Assembly (NCBI RefSeq): GCF_006546625.1
Contig: NZ_VIAR01000003.1
Location: 62,001 to 126,000 of the forward strand
Direction of reading: 5' to 3'
DNA length: 64,000 nt
Origin: Haloflavibacter putidus
GTDB taxonomy: Bacteria; Bacteroidota; Bacteroidia; Flavobacteriales; Flavobacteriaceae
Shown: piece after piece, positions 56,475-64,000 of the stretch
Numbering within the stretch: the stretch's first letter is position 1
How the letters are laid out: each line of letters starts with the position of its first letter
The notes under the pieces: generated by a model
Database searches by the model: none
What the model was told of the DNA's origin: nothing
Seen by the model: the letters and a program-made list of their open reading frames with translations, nothing else
Made by a program: the position numbers and the translations under genes

Positions 56475-57232
56475 AGCCTAGACTTTTGCTTCTTTTCGGC
56501 AATGGAAAAAAAGGGGAGCAATCCTTATTGAAATTGAAAAAATTTTTACTTTGGTGGAAATGACAATGTGAATTAGGAATTAGGAGATAGGGAATAGGGT
56601 AATAGTAATTTATGATTTTAAAGTTGAGTTTAAAAAATACTGCTTACTGACCACTGTCGCTTGTTTACTAAAATGGCTTTTCGATTATTTTTTGATAAGT
56701 ACCCGGCATACTTTTGATGAACGTAGTAAAATCAAAAAAAAGTTTAGCGTAGGGCAGAGGAGGATAGCCTAGCGGAGCGTTTTGCTATCCGCAGGATAAA
56801 AGTTTTTTGCAGATTTTCAAGTTTCAGGAAAATAAGCCTAGACTTTTGCTTCTTTTCGGCAATGGAAAAGAAGGGGAGCAATCCTTATTGAAATTGAAAA
56901 AATTTTTACTTTGGTGGAAATGACAATGTGAATTAGGAATTAGGAGATAGGGTAATAGTAATTTATGATTTTAAAGTTGAGTTTAAAAAATACTGCTAAC
57001 TGACCACTGTCCCCTGTTTACTAAATGGCTTTTCGATTATTTTTTGATAAGTACCCGGCATACTTTTCATGAACGTAGTAAAATCAAGAAAAAGTTTAGC
57101 GTGGGGCAGAGGAGGATAGCCTAGCGGAGCGTTTTGCTATCCGCAGGATAAAAGTTTTTTGCAGATTTTCAAGTTTCAGGAAAATAAGCCTAGACTTTTG
57201 CTTCTTTTCGGCAATGGAAAAGAAGGGATGAT
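56475..57232. repeat. Tandem repeat: two full copies and a 46-bp start of a third
   Basis: Copy 1 (56475-56834, 360 bp), copy 2 (56835-57186, 352 bp) and a partial third (57187-57232), all beginning AGCCTAGACTTTTGCTTC. Copies 1 and 2 are almost identical; the length difference is explained by an extra 8 bases within a short GGAATTAGG/GGGAATAGGG-type stretch. Each unit contains a hairpin CTTCTTTTC/GAAAAGAAG (56849-56857 with 56865-56873 in copy 2; one mismatch in copy 1) and a GGATAGC/GCTATCC stem (56762-56768 with 56784-56790). No coding frame spans it. Confidence 0.85.
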
Positions 57233-57391
57233 CATCCTGAAGTTGAAGTTAAAATTGAAACTGAAGTAGCAATCTTATAAGCTTTTATCATCGCCTACCA
57301 GCCAACACCTAAAGCTTTGGTAAAATACCGGTGTGGAGTATCTTCATATTTTTTAAAAATTTGTATCTTTACTTTTCTAATAGTAGATCAC

Positions 57392-57808
57392 ATGAACAGT
57401 ACAGCCACACCACATATCGGGAGAAAAATTAGCCGCATTCGAGAACTTCGCGGGATGAAACAGGAAGCGCTTGCCTTAGAACTAGGTGTGAGCCAACAAA
57501 CCGTCTCTCATCTAGAACAAAGTGAAACCATTGAAGAGGATAAACTGGACGAAGTGGCAAAAGTATTAGGGGTTAGCAAAGAAGCGATTGAGAATTTTTC
57601 GGAAGAAAACTTGATATATAATATTCAAAATAATTATGAAGGCTCTAATAAAGGAGCCTCGTCAGTAAGTGTTTCAAATTTAAACTGCACTTTTAACCCC
57701 TTAGATAAGCTTGTTGAAGCTCATGAAGAAAATAAAAAACTTTACGAACGTTTATTGACAGCTGAAAAAGAAAAAGTTGCTTATTTGGAAAAAATAGTTA
57801 AAAAATAA
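57392..57808 (+). CDS. XRE-family helix-turn-helix regulator
   Basis: 138 residues from the ATG at 57392 (the frame is open further upstream, but the added residues do not resemble the family). Classical HTH_3 domain (about 8-65): IGRKISRIRELRGMKQEALA, ELGVSQQTVSHLEQ. Then a linker and a C-terminal coiled coil (about 108-138; HEENKKLYERLLTAEKEK) likely used for dimerisation. It lies between the tandem repeats and the modification operon and probably controls itself and perhaps the operon. A 22-bp palindrome immediately follows its stop. Confidence 0.88.
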   Translation: MNSTATPHIGRKISRIRELRGMKQEALALELGVSQQTVSHLEQSETIEEDKLDEVAKVLGVSKEAIENFSEENLIYNIQNNYEGSNKGASSVSVSNLNCTFNPLDKLVEAHEENKKLYERLLTAEKEKVAYLEKIVKK

Positions 57809-57812
57809 TTTG

Positions 57813-57834
57813 AGTGAAAAATTAATTTTTCACT
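57813..57834. promoter_or_regulatory. Perfect 22-bp palindrome after the XRE gene
   Basis: Arms AGTGAAAAATT and AATTTTTCACT are exactly complementary with no loop. It could be a weak terminator of the XRE gene or an operator. The following 170 bp to the kinase-like gene are very AT-rich and include a probable promoter around the TTATACTC/TATATTAAG stretches; no other feature was seen. Confidence 0.5.
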
Positions 57835-58007
57835 ATAAATTTCTTATCAACTCTTCAGTATTCTTTCTAAACATAATCATGTTATTAGTAATTGAAATTA
57901 ATTAAATAGCTTTACTCTAGAATTATACTCTTATATTAAGATATATTTAACCTTGAAGAAAAACTAAAATAAATTTTTAGTTTAAGGTGCTACTAAAACT
58001 AATGATA

Positions 58008-60272
58008 ATGACCGAAAAAGAAATTGTTAAACAGCTTGAATTGGTTTTAGAAAAAGAACCAAATAACTATAATAAAATATTAGAACTATCTTCATTACTT
58101 TCTAGCTATGATAAGGACAATGTTAGATTTTCAGTCGATGCCGGAGTAATTAATAGACTTGGGAAAGAACTTGTTGGAAGACATGAAACAGCTGTTTCTG
58201 AATTAGTTAAAAATTCCTATGATGCTGATGCTTTAACTGTTGATTTATATTTTGAGAATTGTGATAAACCTGGAGGTACTTTAACAATTGAAGATACTGG
58301 AATGGGCATGACAAGAGAACAATTGATTAAAGGTTTTATGACTATTTCTTCAAGCGATAAAATTCACAATCCAAAGTCTCCCAGATACAATAGAACTCGA
58401 GCAGGACAAAAAGGGATTGGGCGTTTTGCTACCCAAAGAATAGGACAAGTTTTAACAATAGTTACTCAAACGTTAAATTCAGATAAAGCACTAAAAGTTA
58501 CAATTGATTGGGATAAATATGAGATAGATTCTAATTTATTATTAATATCAAATAAAATTGAAGAAGTAGAAAAAGATAAAGAAGAAGGAACAACCTTGAT
58601 TATAGAAAATGTAAGGGATTCTTGGTCAGATTCAATGATAAAAAGAGCGTACAAATATATCTCAGACTTATTACAACCTTTTCCTTTATCTGATAGATTG
58701 GAACAAAGTACAAATGATCCTGGGTTTAAGGTTACTTTTTTTAGAAACAATAATACAATTATTGATGAAGAAAGTGCTTTTTTTCAGCACGCACTTGCTG
58801 TAATTGAAGCATACGTAGATGAAAAAGGACAAGGTTATTATTCATTTAAAAGTGAAAAATTATCAATCCCAGAGGAAGTTTATTTAGTTGGTAAAAAAGA
58901 AAGAGATGATAATTTCAAAGACTTAAAAAATATTCATTTAAAAGCTTATTATTTCATCTATAATTCAAATCAAACGTCCTATATTCCTAAAACAGTTAAT
59001 ACATACATATTACAAAACGCTAAAGAAAATGGGGGTATTAGATTATATCGAAATGGTTTTAGGGTTTTACCTTATGCTGAAAAGGACGATGATTGGTTAG
59101 GTCTAGATGCTTCGATGAGAAGAAGGAGTATAATAGCTCCTCATTCTAATCTACATTTTTTTGGGTTTGCAGAAGTTATAGATAGGGAAGGGGAAAAATT
59201 TCAAGAACTTTCAAGTAGAGAAGGATTATTAGAGACAAATTCATTCAAAGAATTACAAGATTTCGGTTATAAAGTTCTAACAGATGTTGCTATTAAAATA
59301 TCTCAGATAAGAGACAGGAAAGGTACTGCCGGCCAAAAAGGGTGGGACAAGAAAACTACAAAGGAAGTAATTAAGGAAGTTAAAAAAGAATTTGATGAAA
59401 TTAATAGAGATGATCAAGGTAGTATTTCAATTAAATTAAAAACAATTAACGAGAAAATTCTGGAATTAGAAGAAATTGAAGAAGAGGAGAGCTTAGAAAG
59501 AGAAGCCAAAACCAAAGAGCTTCTAAAGGAAATCCAGTTATTGAGAATATTAGCTAGTTTAGGTTTGACTATTGGAGAATTTGTACATGAAGTTAATCAT
59601 TATGAGCCTGCGTTTAAATATGATGCAGAACTTATAACTAATTTAATAAAGGATTCAGAAGGAAAAAAAGCAGGAATTAGATTACAACAAAATCTCAAAG
59701 CTTTTTCTGTGTATACTTCTTTTTTTAAAGATGCTATTTCTAAAAATGTAAATAGAGAACTTGAACCTATAGAACTAAGAGAACCTGTTTCAAACTTTTT
59801 AGAAATTATTACTCCTGATTTAATAAGGAGTAATATTATTTTTGAAGAGCCAGAATTCAAAGGATATAATTTACTCACTTGCCCTATGCATAGATCAGAA
59901 TGGGCTTCAATATTATTTAATTTTTATACGAACGCAAAAAAAGCTATTTCCAAAAAAACTAATAAGGGAAAGATTACAATAGAAGCAGGTAAAATTAAAG
60001 ACAAAGTATATCTGGAATTTTCTGATAATGGAATTGGTATTGATCCAGAAAAAGAGGATGAGATTTTTGAAGCATTTTACACGACCAGTAATCCATCTGG
60101 AAGTGCTTCGACGGAATTAGAAGAACTATCAGGAACGGGGTTGGGACTTAAAATAGTAAAAGATATTATAGAAGGTTATGGAGGTGAGGTTTTTGTAACT
60201 AAACCAAAAGAAAAATACAATACTACTATCAGAGTTGAGTTACCCAAAACAAACATAGATGATTATGAGTAA
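58008..60272 (+). CDS. Dual-GHKL protein: Hsp90/MORC-type ATPase plus histidine-kinase-like module
   Basis: 754 residues from the ATG at 58008 (ATG at 58002 and GTG at 57987 are alternatives). N-terminal Hsp90/MORC-like ATPase: N-box SELVKNSYDAD (about 64-74), EDTGMGM (about 95-101), GQKGIGRFA (133-141). A middle domain and an acidic coiled coil (about 440-510) lead to a DHp-like segment with GEFVHEVNH (His 527), then a second ATPase with NFYTNAKKAI, SDNGIGID and GTGLGLKIV, as in histidine kinases. Cytoplasmic, no membrane helices. The next gene overlaps its end by 8 bases and carries a receiver-like domain, so a phosphorelay is plausible. Related MORC-like ATPases are known in restriction-modification contexts. 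Very AT-rich, probably acquired horizontally. Confidence 0.83.
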   Translation: MTEKEIVKQLELVLEKEPNNYNKILELSSLLSSYDKDNVRFSVDAGVINRLGKELVGRHETAVSELVKNSYDADALTVDLYFENCDKPGGTLTIEDTGMGMTREQLIKGFMTISSSDKIHNPKSPRYNRTRAGQKGIGRFATQRIGQVLTIVTQTLNSDKALKVTIDWDKYEIDSNLLLISNKIEEVEKDKEEGTTLIIENVRDSWSDSMIKRAYKYISDLLQPFPLSDRLEQSTNDPGFKVTFFRNNNTIIDEESAFFQHALAVIEAYVDEKGQGYYSFKSEKLSIPEEVYLVGKKERDDNFKDLKNIHLKAYYFIYNSNQTSYIPKTVNTYILQNAKENGGIRLYRNGFRVLPYAEKDDDWLGLDASMRRRSIIAPHSNLHFFGFAEVIDREGEKFQELSSREGLLETNSFKELQDFGYKVLTDVAIKISQIRDRKGTAGQKGWDKKTTKEVIKEVKKEFDEINRDDQGSISIKLKTINEKILELEEIEEEESLEREAKTKELLKEIQLLRILASLGLTIGEFVHEVNHYEPAFKYDAELITNLIKDSEGKKAGIRLQQNLKAFSVYTSFFKDAISKNVNRELEPIELREPVSNFLEIITPDLIRSNIIFEEPEFKGYNLLTCPMHRSEWASILFNFYTNAKKAISKKTNKGKITIEAGKIKDKVYLEFSDNGIGIDPEKEDEIFEAFYTTSNPSGSASTELEELSGTGLGLKIVKDIIEGYGGEVFVTKPKEKYNTTIRVELPKTNIDDYE

Positions 60273-61410
60273 ATATAGAATATTCTATTTGGATGACGAA
60301 AAAGAGGATTTAACTATTCCGTATAAAAAAAAGCTAGAGATAACAAATATTCTAGATATTGATTTAAAGAAACCTTATAATTTTGAAAAAGAGCTAGATA
60401 GACTAGCGGAAGAACTTGAAAATTGTGATGCTCTTATCTTGGATTTACAATTAGATGGTCCTCAAGAGGGTGATACAGATAAAAAGGATGAAGAAGTACA
60501 ACTTGAAAAAGCTAATAAATTTAAGGTAAGATATCAAGCACCTCCATTAGCACAAATGATAAGAACTTTAGCATCAGAAGGAAAAATATCTGATTTACCT
60601 ATTATTTTATGTTCTACTGAAGATAGAGTGAAAGATTCGTTCAATAAAGATTTTACAAGTCATGATTTATTTGATTGGACTTTCTTGAAAGATGATATTA
60701 ATGGCGAGACTATTGCTAAAATTGTTTCTTTAATTAACGGATATCAAAGATTAACTAAAAACAAAAAAGACTTTTCTAAATCTTTAGGAAGAGATTATAA
60801 TGAATTAGATCAAAGAATTTTATCAAGATTTATTATTGAAGATAAACCACCTATTCACGAACTCGCAAGAGTAATATTTAAAGATATTGTTCAGCCTACC
60901 GGTGTATTAATCAATGAATATACTCTAGCAGCTAGATTGGGTGTAGATCTCACGAAAAATGTAGAGTGTTGGAATGATTTTATTGATAAATATTTCTCAA
61001 AGACGAAATATGATGGTGTATTTTTTGATAGTTGGAATAGATGGTGGAATGATATGGTAAATGATGTGTTTGAAGAAATAACTGATGAAAATCTTGCTAG
61101 TTTAGATGCTAATACTAGAGTAAAACTATTAAATGAAAATACCGAATTTAAAGATTTAATAGTAGCAAAACCAATTGAGCTATTCGAGAGTACTAATTTT
61201 TGGAATATTTGTGAGATAACGAAAAAGCCTCTAGATCCGTTTGAAGGATTTAAGATTAGTGGAAAAGATGAACCAAAACCTTGGCAGGATTATTCATTTA
61301 TTTCACTATTTGCTATAGTCACAAAACCAGATTTAATTACAAAGAATGGGATAAAAATACATCCAAGTGATTCTGAAAGATTGAATGTTGCAAGAAAAAA
61401 AATAGATTAA
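60265..61410 (+). CDS. Receiver-domain protein with unknown C-terminal effector
   Basis: 381 residues from the ATG at 60265, which overlaps the kinase-like gene's end (ATG at 60259 also in frame). The N-terminal 160 residues carry receiver marks: acidic pair D10-D11, phosphoacceptor candidate D60 in ALILDLQLDG, Ser117/Thr118 in ILCSTED and Lys142 in TFLKDD. A longer insertion than usual follows the phosphoacceptor (about 65-92). The C-terminal 220 residues have no recognised DNA-binding motif; a Trp-rich stretch (DSWNRWWNDMVND) and a WNICEITKKPLDPF segment stand out. Probably the partner of the upstream protein, possibly gating the downstream methyltransferase or a hidden nuclease. The next gene starts immediately after its stop. 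Confidence 0.75.
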   Translation: MSKYRIFYLDDEKEDLTIPYKKKLEITNILDIDLKKPYNFEKELDRLAEELENCDALILDLQLDGPQEGDTDKKDEEVQLEKANKFKVRYQAPPLAQMIRTLASEGKISDLPIILCSTEDRVKDSFNKDFTSHDLFDWTFLKDDINGETIAKIVSLINGYQRLTKNKKDFSKSLGRDYNELDQRILSRFIIEDKPPIHELARVIFKDIVQPTGVLINEYTLAARLGVDLTKNVECWNDFIDKYFSKTKYDGVFFDSWNRWWNDMVNDVFEEITDENLASLDANTRVKLLNENTEFKDLIVAKPIELFESTNFWNICEITKKPLDPFEGFKISGKDEPKPWQDYSFISLFAIVTKPDLITKNGIKIHPSDSERLNVARKKID

Positions 61411-62175
61411 ATGACAATCGATCCAAATAATAAAAGTTATCGTTTGGAATTAGCTGAAGAACTAACTTTATTAAAAAGAGCATTAGAAAGATGTTCCATA
61501 AGTCATAAATCAATAGGGACAATTGATAGAGCTATAAAAGAGCTTAAAAATTATAAAAGTTTACCCCTTGGAACTTCTACAAGTTGGGGATATAAAATTA
61601 GCGGATTTGCAATTGAAATAGACGTTTCTAATAATATCCAATTTCCTAAATCTGTTAAAGAGGCAGTTTTAGAGTTTAGCATTAATTTAAAAGGAGAATA
61701 TTTTGATTATTCAAAAGAATTTAAGGATCCCTTTAAACACTTAGAATTTAACATTATTATTGAAGGAAAATCTAGAAAGCAAAAAGACCATATTCTTTCT
61801 TATCATTTAGATAGGCATATTCAAGGAGGAAATCCTTCAAATGAAGTACATCCAATATACCATTTTCAAATGGGTGGAAGGAAATTAGGTAATTATAATG
61901 GAAACGGTAAAAATTTTGGAAATCAATTAATACTTGATAACCCAAGATTTATGCACTATCCCATGGATTTCATATCTGGTCTGGACTTTGTTTTCTCAAA
62001 TTTTGCACCTGAGTTATGGCGCAAACTAAAAAGAGACCCAATATATTTAAAAGTACTTGGTTATGCACAAGAAAGAACATTAAAACCATTTATTGCAAGT
62101 TTTGCCAATCATTTTGGCTTTCATGATATTAAGAATGATTGGAACACTAAAGATATTTGTCCTCAAATAATATGA
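61411..62175 (+). CDS. Unknown protein of the modification operon, with conserved-looking His pattern
   Basis: 254 residues, no signal peptide or membrane helix. After a helical N-terminus (about 1-50) comes a probable beta-rich region (about 60-125), then YHLDRH, HPIYHFQMGGRKL and RFMHYPMD (about 130-190), a cluster of His, Asp and Tyr residues that could be a metal or active site. I recognise no family. Abuts the receiver gene (stop directly followed by ATG) and overlaps the methyltransferase start by ATGA, so it is translated as part of the same operon. Confidence 0.7.
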   Translation: MTIDPNNKSYRLELAEELTLLKRALERCSISHKSIGTIDRAIKELKNYKSLPLGTSTSWGYKISGFAIEIDVSNNIQFPKSVKEAVLEFSINLKGEYFDYSKEFKDPFKHLEFNIIIEGKSRKQKDHILSYHLDRHIQGGNPSNEVHPIYHFQMGGRKLGNYNGNGKNFGNQLILDNPRFMHYPMDFISGLDFVFSNFAPELWRKLKRDPIYLKVLGYAQERTLKPFIASFANHFGFHDIKNDWNTKDICPQII

Positions 62176-64000
62176 ACAAGTCTATTTTAAATAAATATCT
62201 AAACAATTATTCTAATGAAATTTTAGCTGTTGATAGATTATTAGTTTCAACTTTTTTAGAATATAATAATATAAAAAAAGTTGAAAATAATTTAATTAAT
62301 AATTATTTTATTAAAAATAGAGATAAAGATTATATAGAATTTTTAAAATTTAACTCAAAAGTAAAAATAGAAACTTTAGAAGAATTAATAACTGCTTTTG
62401 AGTATGTTATATCTCCTGAAGACAAAGTTATTACAGGAGCAATATATACTCCTGAAAATATACGAAATTATATTGTTGAAACTTCTTTTAATAAGTGGGA
62501 AGGAAATTTGGAAAATATAACCTGTGCTGATATCGCATGTGGTTGTGGTGGATTTCTATTAACTGTGTCAAATTATCTTAAGAATTACACCAATAAAAAC
62601 TTTTATGAAATTTACAACGAAAATTTATTTGGTGTTGATGTTGCTGATTATAGTATTAATAGAGCAAAAATATTATTAACCTTAAATGCCATATTACAAG
62701 GAGAAGATGTTGATTTTGACTTCAATTTTCATAAGGGCAATACCTTATGTCTTGAAATTAATAATGCATTTAACATACCTATAAATAGTTTCGACATAAT
62801 TGTAGGTAATCCACCTTATGTCTGCTCTAGAAATATGGATGAAGAATCTTTGTCTTTAGTAAAAAACTGGAGTGTTGGCAATAGTGGCCATCCAGATTTG
62901 TATATACCTTTTTTTGAAGTTGGTGTTGAAAACCTATCTCCAAATGGAGTTTTAGGTTACATAACTGTCAATTCTTTCTTTAAAAGTATAAATGGCAGAG
63001 CTTTACGTGAATATATTTCTAACAAAAAATTATCTCTTAAAATAGTTGATTTTGGAGGCGAACAAATTTTTGAAGCATATAACACTTATACTTGTTTATG
63101 CTTTATTACAAATGAAATCTCTGATGGAATCCATTATAAAAGAAAAGAAAGTAAATCTTTATTTGATATAAAAGAAAGTGATTTTTATTTTATTGAATAT
63201 GAAAACATTGATGATTGGAATGGTTGGAATTTAGTTGATAACGAATATGCGGAGAAGCTAATTTCCATAATAGAAAATACAGGAATTCACTTTTCTGATA
63301 AATACCAAACAAGAAATGGTATAGCTACACTTAAAAATAAAGTTTTTAAGTTCATACCAATTAGAGAAGACAATGAATTTTACTATAGAAAGGAAAAAGG
63401 GGAGGAGGAAGTTAGAATTGAAAGAGGAATTTGTCGTTCTATTATTAATTCAAATAGTATTGAAAGTAAAGAATCACTGTTAGCAAATAATGAAGTTATC
63501 ATTTTTCCTTACTATTATGTAAATGGCGTCAGAAAAGTAATATCAGAAGATGAATTTAGAACTAAATATCCGGATGCTTATAGATATTTAGAATATAATA
63601 AAATAGTACTTTCTGAAAGAGATAAAGGAAAAAGAGATTATGAAGCCTGGTACGCATACGGAAGAACTCAATCGCTAGACATTAAAGGTTTTAAGTTATT
63701 TTTTCCGCACATAACAGATTCTCCAAATTTTGTTATCACTAAAGATAGAGATTTACTATTTTATAATGGTTTAGCTGCGTTTTCAGAAGATATAGATGAA
63801 TTATTAATACTAAAATCCATTTTAGAAACAGATATATTCTGGTTTTACATCTCCCAAACAAGTAAATATTATGTATCAAATCATAGGTCGATAAGTAAAA
63901 ATTATATTAAAAAATTTGGAATTCCTGATTTTACCGAAAATGAAAAAAAAATTATATTGAATCATGATAATAAAGAAGATGTAAAATATTTTATTGAATC
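62172..64000 (+). CDS. Eco57I-like N6-adenine DNA methyltransferase, 3' partial
   Basis: At least 609 residues; the end lies beyond the window. The gamma-type N6-adenine methyltransferase order is clear: GAIYTPENIRNYIVE (about 89-103) before the SAM-binding motif I ADIACGCGGFLL (119-130), then catalytic motif IV NPPY (213-216) in FDIIVGNPPYVCS. From about residue 370 the sequence resembles the TaqI-like specificity half (SRSIINSN, SERDKGKRDYEAWYAYGRTQ). No nuclease motif is seen in the visible part; it may be in the missing C-terminus, in a later gene, or absent. Start ATG overlaps the preceding stop (ATGA), so translation is coupled. Confidence 0.87.
   Translation, partial: MNKSILNKYLNNYSNEILAVDRLLVSTFLEYNNIKKVENNLINNYFIKNRDKDYIEFLKFNSKVKIETLEELITAFEYVISPEDKVITGAIYTPENIRNYIVETSFNKWEGNLENITCADIACGCGGFLLTVSNYLKNYTNKNFYEIYNENLFGVDVADYSINRAKILLTLNAILQGEDVDFDFNFHKGNTLCLEINNAFNIPINSFDIIVGNPPYVCSRNMDEESLSLVKNWSVGNSGHPDLYIPFFEVGVENLSPNGVLGYITVNSFFKSINGRALREYISNKKLSLKIVDFGGEQIFEAYNTYTCLCFITNEISDGIHYKRKESKSLFDIKESDFYFIEYENIDDWNGWNLVDNEYAEKLISIIENTGIHFSDKYQTRNGIATLKNKVFKFIPIREDNEFYYRKEKGEEEVRIERGICRSIINSNSIESKESLLANNEVIIFPYYYVNGVRKVISEDEFRTKYPDAYRYLEYNKIVLSERDKGKRDYEAWYAYGRTQSLDIKGFKLFFPHITDSPNFVITKDRDLLFYNGLAAFSEDIDELLILKSILETDIFWFYISQTSKYYVSNHRSISKNYIKKFGIPDFTENEKKIILNHDNKEDVKYFIE

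Noticed and set aside
56475-57232. Possible CRISPR array
   Set aside because: The repeats are about 350 bp, only 2.1 copies, without spacers, and no cas genes are nearby.
59586-59600. HEVNH in the dual-GHKL protein as a zinc-protease HExxH motif
   Set aside because: The surrounding GEFVHEVNH segment and the ATPase that follows fit a histidine-kinase H-box much better; no other protease features.

Overview
The window looks like a chromosomal segment of a marine-type member of the Flavobacteriia (phylum Bacteroidota). Pointers are AT-rich DNA, promoters with the phylum's TAnnTTTG −7 box (for example before the trigger factor gene and the initiator tRNA), a complete gldKLMN type IX secretion cluster, PorG and PorP/SprF-like proteins, an OmpP1/FadL-type protein, a TopA without zinc fingers, and gene orders typical of the class (porG-uppS-bamA-ompH-ompH; secG next to groES-groEL; topA, an arginase-like gene, then gldKLMN). 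No species is claimed.

From 1 to about 48.1 kb the window is ordinary core chromosome. In order: a partial DUF255 thioredoxin-like protein and a phosphate transporter; a NifU-like Fe-S scaffold; a PorP/SprF-like protein; murI; a minus-strand envelope-biogenesis block (porG, uppS, bamA, two OmpH/Skp chaperones); nadK with a CBS protein; pdxJ with a hydrolase; a FadL-like porin and an SGNH lipoprotein; tig-clpP-clpX; a DUF4139 protein; a UbiB-family kinase; groES-groEL; secG, a TPR protein, lptE, a sigma-54 activator and miaB; an outer-membrane barrel protein; topA; the gldKLMN motor and secretion operon; an FAD oxidoreductase; an ABC-F ATPase; and an initiator tRNA at 47974-48046. Many of these genes serve one theme, building the outer membrane and the type IX secretion/gliding machinery. 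Two things stand out here. A short word, TTCCGTAAA(G), recurs at least 15 times. A small non-coding element splits an already broken gene at 34351-35283, and its removal in silico rejoins the reading frame.

From the initiator tRNA to the end (48.1-64 kb) the character changes and the TTCCGTAAA word disappears. This part holds cytochrome bd oxidase (cydAB), an IS110-type transposase remnant abutting a broken alpha-carbonic anhydrase, a di-haem c-type cytochrome lipoprotein, a few unknown proteins, two HEPN-like proteins with a truncated copy of one of them, and 2.1 tandem copies of a roughly 355-bp non-coding repeat. After an XRE regulator comes a very AT-rich, tightly coupled four-gene operon running off the end of the window. 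It encodes a large protein with an N-terminal Hsp90/MORC-type ATPase and a C-terminal histidine-kinase-like ATPase, a receiver-domain protein with an unknown C-terminal half, an unknown His-rich protein, and an Eco57I-like adenine-specific DNA methyltransferase (3' partial). This reads as a DNA-modification or defence cassette under phosphorelay-like control and is the best candidate here for a poorly described system.
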